Below, one piece after another: positions 25,332 through 33,148 of a stretch of DNA of 64,000 nucleotides; the first letter of the stretch is position 1; every line of letters starts with the position of its first letter. Origin of the DNA: Salinivibrio kushneri. GTDB lineage: Bacteria; Pseudomonadota; Gammaproteobacteria; Enterobacterales; Vibrionaceae. Position numbers and translations under genes: made by a program. The notes below the pieces were generated by a model. It did not search any database. It saw nothing but the letters and a program-made list of their open reading frames with translations, and was not told where the DNA came from. Location of the stretch: assembly GCF_005280275.1 (NCBI RefSeq), contig NZ_CP040021.1, positions 1,203,001-1,267,000 on the forward strand, in the 5' to 3' direction.

Positions 25332-25811
25332 ATGCACCTGACTTTCCGCCCCATTAATCTTGAAACCGATTTTGCTTATTGTGTGGCTGCACGTCGGGAC
25401 GCTTTTGTGTGTAGCTTTGGCTCCGATGAGGGATTTGAAGACTTGCTGGCTGGCTATTTTGAACGAGTGAGTGAACGCATGGGTCAGCCTGAATGGTTTT
25501 ATCGGCATATTTTTGTCGATGGAGGATGGGCTGGGCAGCTTGAATTTCGCAGCACGTCGCCAGAGCCTGAGACGGGTTATGTGCATCTCATCTACCTTGC
25601 ACCTGCCTTTCGTGGCCGAGGGTTAGCTCCTTTGCTGCAGCGCTATATCGAAACCACCTTAACAAACGCGGGGTGTCGCCGAGCAATGCTTTCTGTAAGC
25701 CGTGACAACCATCGCGCGTTAACCTTTTATCGCCAGCACGGCTGGGAATTTGTTCGCGCCAACCCCAAACATGCGAAGACTGATTTTTATCAGTGTTGGT
25801 TGCTGGCGTAG
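25332..25811 (+). CDS. GNAT N-acetyltransferase
   Basis: The 159-residue protein has GNAT motif A (LIYLAPAFRGRGLAPLLQRY, with the pyrophosphate-binding RGRGLA) and motif B (SRDNHRALTFYRQHGWEF). It starts with ATG 25332 after AAGGAT. The substrate is unknown. It is the first of seven GNAT genes between here and 36.1 kb. Confidence 0.93.
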   Translation: MHLTFRPINLETDFAYCVAARRDAFVCSFGSDEGFEDLLAGYFERVSERMGQPEWFYRHIFVDGGWAGQLEFRSTSPEPETGYVHLIYLAPAFRGRGLAPLLQRYIETTLTNAGCRRAMLSVSRDNHRALTFYRQHGWEFVRANPKHAKTDFYQCWLLA

Positions 25812-25873
25812 ATACTTATTCGCGCCAATATGCGATTATGGCGCGATAGAATGTTTCAGTAGGCGAGTGGTTT

Positions 25874-26383
25874 ATGACACTGATATGCCAGTCAAAAAGG
25901 CTCAATGTGCGACAGTTTACACTCGACGATGCGCCGTTTATTGTGGGGCTGCTTAATGATGCGTCGTTTATACGCTATATCGCAGATAAAAAGGTGCGCA
26001 CTGAACAAGATGCGACCGAGTATCTCCGTCACGGGCCGCTTGCGAGTTATCAAGCACATGGTTTTGGCTTAAATCTAGTAGAACGGCGGGAAGATGGTAC
26101 GCCCATCGGTATGTGCGGCGTGCTCAAGCGCGATGAATTGGCATATCCAGATTTAGGTTACGCGTTTTTATCGCGTCACACCGGGCAAGGGTACGCCACA
26201 GAAGCCGCCGAGGCGGTGCTTGAAGCCACTCTGTTAGCGAGCGGACTGAATACCGTTCAAGCGGTGACCTTACCGGACAACCAACCCTCCAACCGCTTGC
26301 TTGAAAAGCTAGGGTTTCGGCTACAACGCCAAATCATGCTTTATGGGCATAGCAACAATCTGTATCAATATACCCGCGTCTGA
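25874..26383 (+). CDS. GNAT N-acetyltransferase, RimJ/RimL-like
   Basis: The 169-residue protein begins ICQSKRLNVRQFTLDDAPFI, a RimJ/RimL-type opening. The acetyl-CoA loop is in FLSRHTGQGYATEAAEAVL, and LPDNQPSNRLLEKLGF covers motif B. RimJ/RimL-type enzymes acetylate ribosomal protein N-termini, but most family members act on other targets. The substrate here is unknown. Confidence 0.92.
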   Translation: MTLICQSKRLNVRQFTLDDAPFIVGLLNDASFIRYIADKKVRTEQDATEYLRHGPLASYQAHGFGLNLVERREDGTPIGMCGVLKRDELAYPDLGYAFLSRHTGQGYATEAAEAVLEATLLASGLNTVQAVTLPDNQPSNRLLEKLGFRLQRQIMLYGHSNNLYQYTRV

Positions 26384-26396
26384 GCGCCATGAGTTG

Positions 26397-27224
26397 TTAC
26401 TGAGCACTGTCACCCTGAACGGTGACGCGGTGTAATCGTCTGGGCGCGTCGCCATAATCGGTTACTGCGTAGTGTTGGGTGGCGCGATTATCCCAGATCG
26501 CCACCGAGTGTTTTTGCCAGCGAAAGCGAACGTGATATTTCGATTGGCGTGCTTGACTAAACAGCGTCGCAAGCCGTTGTTGGCTAGCAGCTTCTGGCCA
26601 GTCAGCAATCGTGCGAGTAAATTGCTCGTTAATAAATAGCACTTCTTGGCCGGTTTCAGGGTGGGCTTGCACCATGGCACGGCGAATCGGTGGATAGTCT
26701 TGAGCGCGTTTCGAGACGACACTCTGGCCGTCGGTGTCTTGATGATCGTAACGGCTGCCTTCAAAGGCGTGCAGTGCGTGAATGGTGTCGAGCTGGCGTA
26801 GCTCGGTTTTTTCTTCGTCGGTTAGATCGGCCCATACTGCTGCCATGTCACACCAAATGGTATCCCCGCCATGTTCTGGTACATATTGCGCGTGCAAAAT
26901 CGAGCATTTGGGCGGCACCGCTTGCCATGTCATGTCGGTGTGCCAATAGCTTTGGCTGGGTGGATTACCGCGGCTGGTTTCAATCACGACCACTTGGTCG
27001 TTGTCGGGTAGGTGTGGAAAAAACGGGTGAGGAGGCTCAAGCTCGCCGAAGCGTTTTGCCAGTACGACATGATCGTCGGTAGACAGGGGCTGCTCGCGAA
27101 AGAAAAGCACTTTGTAGCGTAAAAATGCTTGGTACAGCGCCGCAAACTCGGCCTCTGAAAGCTGGGATAAATCGATATTATCGATTTGCGCCCCTAACGT
27201 ATCGCCTAAAAGGGTTATCTTCAT
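26397..27224 (-). CDS. TauD/TfdA-family Fe(II)/2-oxoglutarate dioxygenase
   Basis: The 275-residue protein has the facial triad HxD...H: SYWHTDMTW with His95 and Asp97, and a distal His in TQHYAVTDY. A C-terminal Arg in LHRVTVQGD would bind 2-oxoglutarate. It resembles taurine and alpha-ketoglutarate-dependent sulfonate dioxygenases. The start at 27224 is fixed by a 4-base ATGA overlap with the preceding zinc-ribbon gene, which indicates translational coupling. A longer frame from 27233 is possible. The substrate cannot be inferred. Confidence 0.92.
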   Translation of the reverse strand: MKITLLGDTLGAQIDNIDLSQLSEAEFAALYQAFLRYKVLFFREQPLSTDDHVVLAKRFGELEPPHPFFPHLPDNDQVVVIETSRGNPPSQSYWHTDMTWQAVPPKCSILHAQYVPEHGGDTIWCDMAAVWADLTDEEKTELRQLDTIHALHAFEGSRYDHQDTDGQSVVSKRAQDYPPIRRAMVQAHPETGQEVLFINEQFTRTIADWPEAASQQRLATLFSQARQSKYHVRFRWQKHSVAIWDNRATQHYAVTDYGDAPRRLHRVTVQGDSAQ

Positions 27225-27472
27225 TTGAACCATACCTTACCGCCAATAAATTTGTAGGCCGGTGTGCCACGCACCAGGGTGTCACGCGCAAAGGGCTGTT
27301 CGCACTGAGGGCAGTAACACGGCGTGGTGGTGGCATCCTCAACAATCCTTTCTTTAAAGCACTTCACCAATGCACCTTTGCCGCCTTTGCGATATTTAAA
27401 CAGTGGCGCATTACAACGTTTGCAGAAAATATCGATGGTTTTGGTGGGGCTTTTTTTATTCGGTTTTGCCAT
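27221..27472 (-). CDS. Small zinc-ribbon protein
   Basis: The 83-residue basic protein has two CxxC pairs (FCKRC near residue 15 and CPQC near residue 55) that should bind one zinc ion. It is preceded by a lysine-rich start (MAKPNKKSPTKTIDIF). The function is unknown. Its stop overlaps the TauD-like start. Start 27472 is chosen over a longer frame from 27538 because the protein then begins with the lysine-rich stretch usual for this type. Confidence 0.8.
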   Translation of the reverse strand: MAKPNKKSPTKTIDIFCKRCNAPLFKYRKGGKGALVKCFKERIVEDATTTPCYCPQCEQPFARDTLVRGTPAYKFIGGKVWFK

Positions 27473-27595
27473 TTTGATTGCCCGAGCGTCACTACATGCC
27501 GAAAGCTTGATAGTGACGAGTCGGGCGTAGGCTGTCAATCAGCTATCGTTTAATGACGCTTTACGTTATTAACGTGCTGCGTTGCTATTGGGTTT

Positions 27596-27646
27596 ATGAT
27601 TCGAACGTTTAAGTGCAAAGATGTCGAAATCGTTGACTATCACTAG
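27596..27646 (+). pseudogene. higB: higB toxin remnant, internally deleted in frame
   Basis: The 16-codon frame reads MIRTFKCKDVEIVDYH and stops. Its first eight residues are the typical HigB/GraT start and its last eight the typical HigB end (VEIVDYH). The middle, about 75 codons, is missing. The frame closes 10 nt before the antitoxin ATG, the spacing of an intact higBA operon. The toxin is therefore deleted while the antitoxin is kept. The reading of both ends is from remembered family sequences. Confidence 0.75.
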
Positions 27647-27656
27647 GAGGTCGCTC

Positions 27657-27977
27657 ATGCGTACTGTAGAAGCTGTCACACCTGGCGAGTTGCTAAAAGA
27701 AGAGTTCCTGACTCCGATGGGGATTTCGCAATATCGTTTGGCTAAAGAAATCGGAGTGCCCGCACAGCGTATTGGTCAAATTATTGCTGGTAAACGGGCT
27801 ATAACGGCTGATACAGACCTGCGTTTATGCCGTTTTTTTGGATTATCGAAGGGCTATTGGCTGCGAGCTCAAGTCGTCTATGATACTGAAATTACTGAAC
27901 ATGAGCTCGAAGATCAGCTGAATAGTATTCGCCCATGGACAGAAGTCTCGACCATAAACAAAAGCCAACACGGGTGA
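27657..27977 (+). CDS. higA: HigA-family antitoxin (orphan)
   Basis: The 106-residue helix-turn-helix protein has TPGELLKEEFLTPMGISQYRL and IGQIIAGKRAITADTDLRL, typical of HigA antitoxins (both quoted in part). AGGAGG precedes ATG 27657. HigA binds and neutralises HigB and represses the operon. Here its toxin partner is reduced to a 16-codon remnant, so it is an orphan. It might still neutralise related HigB toxins or bind DNA. A hairpin AGCCAACACG/CGTGTTGGCT spans the end at 27963-27988. Confidence 0.9.
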   Translation: MRTVEAVTPGELLKEEFLTPMGISQYRLAKEIGVPAQRIGQIIAGKRAITADTDLRLCRFFGLSKGYWLRAQVVYDTEITEHELEDQLNSIRPWTEVSTINKSQHG

Positions 27978-28035
27978 TCGTGTTGGCTATCGTTCCCGCC
28001 TCACAGCCAATGTAAGTGCAAAGGGCTTTTTTTGC

Positions 28036-28272
28036 TTAGTTCGCGATTTTCACGCGGATTTTGCTCTTTGCAACGCTGGCGAGGTTTAAAGCGGCCATTG
28101 CAGCGTTGGCCTGGGCATCGTCAGGCATGGTCACAAAAGCAAAACCTTTGGATTCGCCAGTCTCTTGGTCCAGCACCAGAGTGCATTCGGTGACATCACC
28201 ATATTCAGAAAACAGCTGACGAAGTTGGTGTTCGGTAGTGGTGCGAGCAAGATTGCGAGCTAAAAGTTTCAT
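28036..28272 (-). CDS. RNA-binding protein with one RRM domain
   Basis: The 78-residue protein is a single RNA recognition motif: RNP2 in KLLARNL at the start and RNP1 in SKGFAFVTM near residues 41-49, with the aromatic residues that stack on RNA. Such small RRM proteins in bacteria often respond to cold. No partner or target is apparent. Confidence 0.92.
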   Translation of the reverse strand: MKLLARNLARTTTEHQLRQLFSEYGDVTECTLVLDQETGESKGFAFVTMPDDAQANAAMAALNLASVAKSKIRVKIAN

Positions 28273-28380
28273 TGTTGTCCGTTAATATCGAGGTAACAGC
28301 ACCGATTGTGTCAGTAAAGGATGCCACGACCAAGTAATAGTTTGGCTTTCTTATCGATAAGCAACCATTCAAGCCGACGT

Positions 28381-28824
28381 TTATGCGTCACTCTCTCCCA
28401 AGTCATGATTGATCTTATCCAGTAGCTCGATGAGTTGCTGGGCTTGCTGATCATCAATGCTGGGAAACTTGCAGCGGATTTTCTCCGGAATAGCAGCGGC
28501 TTGGTGCTGCAGCTCAATGCCTTTGCCCGTCAATGTTACCCACCGCTTTCGTTTATCGTCTTCGTCTTTCACGATGGTGAGCAAGCCTTTATCGCTCATC
28601 TTTTTCAAAATCTGCGTCATCGCACCACCGTCGATCCCCGTCTTCTCAACTAACGTGGCGATCGATAGTTGATTTTCTTCCCACAGCGCCATCATCACCA
28701 CATATTGCGGATAGGTGAGATCAAGCTCGGTCAGCCAGGTTCGGTAGGCGCGCGAAATACCGTTGGAGGCCTTGTATAAGCGGTGACAGATTTGGCTACT
28801 GAGCTTTAATTGGGGATAGGTCAT
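28381..28824 (-). CDS. ohrR: OhrR, MarR-family peroxide-sensing repressor
   Basis: The 147-residue MarR protein has an N-terminal segment LKLSSQICHRLYKAS with Cys13, the reactive cysteine of OhrR, then LDLTYPQYVVMMALWEE and the winged-helix core. OhrR represses ohr until organic hydroperoxide oxidises the cysteine. It is divergent from ohr, and two palindromes of the same type lie between them. The short length and the TYPQYVVMMALW stretch match known OhrR proteins. Confidence 0.9.
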   Translation of the reverse strand: MTYPQLKLSSQICHRLYKASNGISRAYRTWLTELDLTYPQYVVMMALWEENQLSIATLVEKTGIDGGAMTQILKKMSDKGLLTIVKDEDDKRKRWVTLTGKGIELQHQAAAIPEKIRCKFPSIDDQQAQQLIELLDKINHDLGESDA

Positions 28825-28861
28825 GGCTTGTCATTATCAGTGTGTCTGGTTTGTATTTTAT

Positions 28862-28873
28862 TTTGCGCGCAAA
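28862..28873. promoter_or_regulatory. Putative OhrR operator 1
   Basis: TTTGCGCGCAAA is a perfect 12-bp palindrome 37 nt upstream of ohrR. It has the same TTGCnnGCAA form as the second site. Confidence 0.7.
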
Positions 28874-28905
28874 GTATTTGCAATGTTGCGTGATGTGATT
28901 TAATG

Positions 28906-28919
28906 TTTTGCATGCAAAA
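28906..28919. promoter_or_regulatory. Putative OhrR operator 2
   Basis: TTTTGCATGCAAAA is a perfect 14-bp palindrome lying between ohrR and ohr. Its centre is about 45 bp from operator 1, roughly four helical turns, which would allow two OhrR dimers on one face. Confidence 0.72.
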
Positions 28920-29000
28920 TAAATAACACAAGCCGTCTTCACCGTGTTTGCTCAGTGCGATAGAGCAAGCCGCAAGTGGACTGGAACACAGGAGAGTGAA

Positions 29001-29429
29001 ATGAAAGAGCTACAAAGTGTTGCCTATACAGCAAAAGCCACCGCTACTGGAGGCCGCGAAGGGTCTGCAAAATCTGATGACGGACGTTTAGATGTGGCGC
29101 TTTCCACGCCTAAAGGTTTGGGCGGAAACGATGGCGAAGGCACTAACCCTGAGCAGCTTTTTGCTGCCGGCTATGCGGCGTGTTTTATTGGTGCGTTGCG
29201 TTTGGTGGCCGGTAAAGCAGGCGTGACCTTGCCTGAAGACACTCACATTAACTCAGAAGTTTCGATTGGTCCTATTGATGGTGGTTTTGGTATTGCCGTG
29301 AAGCTGGCAGTGTCTGTTAGCGATCTGGATAAAGAGACCGCGCAGTCATTGGTCGAGCAAGCGCACCAGGTCTGCCCGTATTCCAATGCGACACGTGGCA
29401 ATATTAAGGTCGAGCTGTCAGTGATTTAA
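29001..29429 (+). CDS. ohr: Organic hydroperoxide resistance protein Ohr
   Basis: The 142-residue protein matches Ohr/OsmC peroxidases. GGRGxx-type GGREGSAKSDDG is near the start, the peroxidatic Cys in AACFIGAL is near residue 58, and VCPYSNATRGN carries the resolving Cys near residue 125. It reduces organic peroxides, using lipoylated proteins as the electron source in known members. The start at 29001 has AGGAGAG upstream. It is regulated by the adjacent ohrR. A terminator follows. Confidence 0.95.
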   Translation: MKELQSVAYTAKATATGGREGSAKSDDGRLDVALSTPKGLGGNDGEGTNPEQLFAAGYAACFIGALRLVAGKAGVTLPEDTHINSEVSIGPIDGGFGIAVKLAVSVSDLDKETAQSLVEQAHQVCPYSNATRGNIKVELSVI

Positions 29430-29451
29430 CATCGCTAGCACGCTATGATAG

Positions 29452-29480
29452 GGAGCGCTGTCAATCAGGGCTCCTTTTTT
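29452..29480 (+). terminator. Terminator of ohr
   Basis: GGAGC and GCTCC (29452-29456 and 29470-29474) form a stem with a 13-nt loop, followed by six Ts. It begins 22 nt past the ohr stop. A second hairpin GGAGCA/TGCTCC lies just downstream. Confidence 0.7.
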
Positions 29481-29592
29481 ATGTCCGCTCTTTAAGGGAG
29501 CAGCGCGTTGTTGGGTGCTCCCTGACTAGAAGTGCTCAGCATTGACCACTAAAACTAGCGCACAGCCCTATACCAAACCAATAACAAGGATG

Positions 29593-30129
29593 ATGAGAAC
29601 TGGTATGTCAGAAACCACCACTAGTCAGCTCACCAAGATAAGCGTCGTTCCACTGACTGATGAGGACATCGACGGTGTTCGTCAGGTATCCCTACACGAC
29701 CAACAAGTGAAATTTGCCGGCACCGCAGACGAATTTCTTGCTGAGGACAGTGAGACCATTCACCGCCATGTGATCAAGCGAGCGGGCAAGACGGTAGGCT
29801 TTTTTAAACTCGATACTGACTATGCGTCTCAGTATGACTTTTGCCCGCCAAAGGCGTTGGGTTTGCGCATGTTTGTAGTGGATGCGCGGTATCAAGGGCA
29901 AGGTCTAGGCACCGGTGCGGTTAAAGCCTTGCTTGAGTATTTGCCCGTTGCTTATCGTGATTTCAATTGGATGTATCTAACGGTGAACTGTCAAAACCCG
30001 GCCGCTAAAGCCTGTTACCAAAAAGGCGGCTTTACTGATACAGGCGAGCTGTACTGGGGCGGCGCGGCAGGGCCTCAGCATATTATGTATGCTGCGATTG
30101 ACGCCGATAATAAGGGCAAAGCGCAATGA
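29593..30129 (+). CDS. GNAT N-acetyltransferase
   Basis: The 178-residue protein (start ambiguous among 29590, 29593 and 29605) has motif A in MFVVDARYQGQGLGTGAVKA, with the QGQGLG pyrophosphate loop, and NCQNPAAKACYQKGGF as motif B. The substrate is unknown. The next gene overlaps by ATGA, indicating one operon. Confidence 0.9.
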   Translation: MRTGMSETTTSQLTKISVVPLTDEDIDGVRQVSLHDQQVKFAGTADEFLAEDSETIHRHVIKRAGKTVGFFKLDTDYASQYDFCPPKALGLRMFVVDARYQGQGLGTGAVKALLEYLPVAYRDFNWMYLTVNCQNPAAKACYQKGGFTDTGELYWGGAAGPQHIMYAAIDADNKGKAQ

Positions 30130-30944
30130 GAAAGGGCAGAACCACAACGTTTGGTCATACGCGACAATGGCTTAGGGCAGGCTTAGACTTGCACACGATG
30201 TGCCAACAGACAGCTCGAATCATGAGTGTGTTGTTTGTCGGGGGGCTATCAACGGGGGCTTATGCGCAAGGGTTGGATTTTCGCGTTGAAACCGGCGGGG
30301 TGACGTTTAGCAAAAATGATGTCAGCATCCCCGGAGATACTGGCACTCGCTTTGATATGACCGATTTAACCGGCCGATCCGCAACGCCTTACTTGCGTTT
30401 GTATGGCACGTATCAGTTCAATCCCCAGCACGCGGTGCGCCTAACCTTTGCGCCTCTCTCTGTCGATGGTCATGGCACGCTGTCAAAAAGCATCCAGTTT
30501 CAGGATCAGCGCTTTGCCGATGGGCAAGCGATTGACGCGGATTATCAATTCAATACCTATCGTGCGACATACCGCTGGACGTTTTACGATCATGGCCCTT
30601 GGCAGTGGGGCGTTGGTGCCGCCGCCTTGGTGAGAGATGCTGAAATCACCCTCGCGCAAGATGAAACAAAAGCAACGAAATCCAACGTTGGTGTAGTGCC
30701 CTTGCTGCATGGCTATGGGCAATATCGCCTGTCCGATCGCGCGGCGTTGATCTTGGATGTGGAAGGCGCGTGGTCACCCATGGGACGTGCGGTTGATGCG
30801 GCGCTAATGTTGGAGTATCACCTTGGTGATGGCTGGTATGGCGCTCTGGGTTATCGCACTCTAGAAGGCGGGGCGGACAACGATGAAGTCTATAACTTTT
30901 CTTGGCTCCACTATGGCCTAGCCAGCCTCCGATACCGGTTTTAG
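30126..30944 (+). CDS. Outer-membrane beta-barrel-like protein
   Basis: The 272-residue protein has an N-terminal signal (residues about 25-48, ending GAYAQ) and then alternating beta-strands rich in Tyr, Phe, Arg and Asp (LRLYGTYQFNPQHAVRL, YRATYRWTFYDHG). It closes with LASLRYRF, whose terminal Phe is the outer-membrane insertion signal. It is probably an eight- or ten-stranded barrel of unknown role. The ATG overlaps the GNAT stop by four bases. Confidence 0.8.
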   Translation: MRKGRTTTFGHTRQWLRAGLDLHTMCQQTARIMSVLFVGGLSTGAYAQGLDFRVETGGVTFSKNDVSIPGDTGTRFDMTDLTGRSATPYLRLYGTYQFNPQHAVRLTFAPLSVDGHGTLSKSIQFQDQRFADGQAIDADYQFNTYRATYRWTFYDHGPWQWGVGAAALVRDAEITLAQDETKATKSNVGVVPLLHGYGQYRLSDRAALILDVEGAWSPMGRAVDAALMLEYHLGDGWYGALGYRTLEGGADNDEVYNFSWLHYGLASLRYRF

Positions 30945-30997
30945 TGGGCGCAAGTATCAGTTGCAACAATCTCAGCTGCCAGTGTCATGAGGCGTGT

Positions 30998-32233
30998 ATG
31001 AAATCTGTTTATGATTATGTAATTGTCGGTGGAGGTATTGTTGGCGCGTCTACGGCTTGGCAGTTAAAGCAGCGTCGTCCCGATTGTTCTGTGCTGCTGG
31101 TGGAAAAAGAGGCGAGCGTTGCCCAGCACCAAACCGGGCATAACAGTGGCGTGATCCACGCGGGTGTCTATTATCCACCAGGCAGTTTAAAAGCCGATTT
31201 CTGTAAACGAGGAGCGGCGCTGACCGTTGAATTTTGTGCCAAGCACGATATTGCAGTCGAAAACTGTGGCAAGCTATTGGTCGCCACCAACGAGCAAGAG
31301 ATGGCTCGGATGCAGGCGCTCTATGAGCGTTGCTTAACCAATGATATCGACGTGCGCTGGTTGGATGCGGCGGAGCTTCACGCTGAAGAGCCCAATGTTA
31401 AAGGCTTAGGAGCCATTGCGGTGCGCGCGACCAGCATTGTTGATTATCGGCGGGTGACTGAGCAAATGGTGTGTGAGTTTGAAGCGCTCGGTGGTATTAC
31501 CCAGCTTAATACAGAAGTCGTTGGAGCCAGCGAAGCGGCTGAACAAGTCACTCTCCATTGCCAAGCAAGCGGGGAGCCGCTAACGATTCATTGTCAGTTT
31601 GTGGTGACATGCAGTGGGTTGATGGCAGATAGAATGACCAACATGATGGGGATCCCAACCGCGTTTCAAATTATCCCTTACCGCGGGGAATACTATCAAC
31701 TTGCGAGCCAGTACCAAGGCTTTGTTAATCACCTTATCTATCCGATTCCCGATCCCGATTTACCTTTTTTAGGCGTTCATCTCACGCGGATGATAGACGG
31801 CTCTATTACGGTGGGACCTAACGCTGTGCAAGGCTGGAAGCGTGAAGGCTATGGCAAGGTGAATGTCAGTCTAAAAGACACTTGGCAAATGTTAACGTTT
31901 GCCGGCTTTTGGAAAGTCACCCTCAATAATCTAAAAGCCGGGTTGGTCGAGCTGAAAAATTCCTGGTGGAAGCCGGGCTACGTCAAACAAGTAAATAAAT
32001 ACTGCCCGACAATCAAAGCTAAGGATTTGAATCCTTATCCAGCGGGGATCCGTGCTCAAGCCGTGCTAAATGACGGCAAATTGGTCCATGACTTTCTGTT
32101 TGCCGAAAGTGCAAGGAGTTTACACGTGTGCAATGCGCCATCGCCAGCCGCGACCTCTGCGATGCCGATTGGTGAATACATTTGTGACAAGGTGAGGGAA
32201 AAACAACACTGGCTCAGCGATGATGCTGATTAG
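30998..32233 (+). CDS. lhgO: L-2-hydroxyglutarate dehydrogenase LhgO
   Basis: The 411-residue FAD enzyme has the nucleotide-binding motif YDYVIVGGGIVGASTAWQL (residues 5-23) and the family motif HNSGVIHAGVYYPPGSLKA. It also has GLMADRM and PYRGEYY near the middle. LhgO oxidises L-2-hydroxyglutarate to 2-oxoglutarate and passes electrons to the quinone pool. The start at 30998 is used because the longer frame adds an unrelated leader. A terminator follows the stop. Confidence 0.93.
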   Translation: MKSVYDYVIVGGGIVGASTAWQLKQRRPDCSVLLVEKEASVAQHQTGHNSGVIHAGVYYPPGSLKADFCKRGAALTVEFCAKHDIAVENCGKLLVATNEQEMARMQALYERCLTNDIDVRWLDAAELHAEEPNVKGLGAIAVRATSIVDYRRVTEQMVCEFEALGGITQLNTEVVGASEAAEQVTLHCQASGEPLTIHCQFVVTCSGLMADRMTNMMGIPTAFQIIPYRGEYYQLASQYQGFVNHLIYPIPDPDLPFLGVHLTRMIDGSITVGPNAVQGWKREGYGKVNVSLKDTWQMLTFAGFWKVTLNNLKAGLVELKNSWWKPGYVKQVNKYCPTIKAKDLNPYPAGIRAQAVLNDGKLVHDFLFAESARSLHVCNAPSPAATSAMPIGEYICDKVREKQHWLSDDAD

Positions 32234-32254
32234 CGTTACATATCGGAAAATGAT

Positions 32255-32286
32255 AGCCAGCGCCTACACTCGGCCGCTGGCTTTTG
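32255..32286 (+). terminator. Terminator of lhgO
   Basis: AGCCAGCG (32255-32262) and CGCTGGCT (32275-32282) form an 8-bp stem followed by TTTTG. It lies between converging lhgO and the NmrA-like gene. Confidence 0.82.
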
Positions 32287-32292
32287 CTTTGA

Positions 32293-32937
32293 TTATTGAT
32301 AACCCACGGTAAACGCTTGTTGCAGATGCTTAGGGGTTTCGGCTTCATCAAGCATGGCGACCGCGAAGTCTTCCATTGAAATGCGAGACTGTCCGTCACT
32401 ATCTGTCACTAAGGTGTCTGTCCCCAATGTGTACTGACCGGTGCGAGTACCAGGTGCGATCATGGCGGCAGGCGAGAGGTAGCTCCAAATCACGTCTTGG
32501 CTGGCTAGGCACTGCTCATATTGCACTTGGCACGCGCGTGCAATCTCAACCGCTGAAGCAGGGAGAAATCCCTCTGCGTTTAACACGGTTTCACCGACAG
32601 TGCCTGGAATCATCAGTCGAGCCGCACCGCCGACAATCAGAACGCGCATTTGATGATGGGCTGCGCCTTGGACGACCGCTTGGGTTAACACGGGTAATTG
32701 TGCTTCTTCGCCTGTCGGTGGGCGTAACGCCGTAATGGCAAGATCATGACCAGCTATTACCGATGCCACCTTGCCTGCATCGTTCAAATTGGCGGCGACA
32801 GGCGTTACGGCGTCGGGTAGCTTGCTGAATGCTGCCTCGTTACGTGTCACTGCCGTGACCTTATGGCCGCGTTGCAACGCTTCCGACACAATTCGACTGC
32901 CAATATCGCCCGTGGCACCAAATACGATTATATTCAT
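32293..32937 (-). CDS. NAD(P)-binding NmrA-like epimerase/reductase
   Basis: The 214-residue protein has a Rossmann start MNIIVFGATGDIGSRIV and HKVTAVTRNE. It belongs to the atypical SDR group related to flavin reductase BLVRB and NmrA-like proteins. The active-site YxxxK of classical SDRs is not evident. Start 32937 has GGAG upstream. The shared intergenic region to the right carries a large inverted repeat that may be its operator. Confidence 0.87.
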   Translation of the reverse strand: MNIIVFGATGDIGSRIVSEALQRGHKVTAVTRNEAAFSKLPDAVTPVAANLNDAGKVASVIAGHDLAITALRPPTGEEAQLPVLTQAVVQGAAHHQMRVLIVGGAARLMIPGTVGETVLNAEGFLPASAVEIARACQVQYEQCLASQDVIWSYLSPAAMIAPGTRTGQYTLGTDTLVTDSDGQSRISMEDFAVAMLDEAETPKHLQQAFTVGYQ

Positions 32938-33057
32938 TGTGTTAGTCTCCATGTTATGACTCCTGTGTGTCCTTATGCCGCGCAATAGCCAGTAAAAAGG
33001 GTGGCTGTCATACGCTTGTGGTTAAACCATGCTGAACTGATTAAGTTATGATTAATT

Positions 33058-33108
33058 ATTTATCTTGATGTAAAGATAGTTATTAAAAATCTTTACGTCA
33101 AGATAAAT
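33058..33108. promoter_or_regulatory. 20-bp inverted repeat, MarR-type operator candidate
   Basis: ATTTATCTTGATGTAAAGAT (33058-33077) and ATCTTTACGTCAAGATAAAT (33089-33108) are complementary at 19 of 20 positions, with an 11-bp spacer. Each arm is itself nearly palindromic (ATCTTgaYgtAAAGAT). It sits between the divergent NmrA-like and GNAT genes. The pattern resembles MarR-family operators. No MarR gene is adjacent. Confidence 0.65.
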
Positions 33109-33148
33109 GTGTGGGTGTTTTTTTATTGAAGAAGACTGAGGGGAGCCA

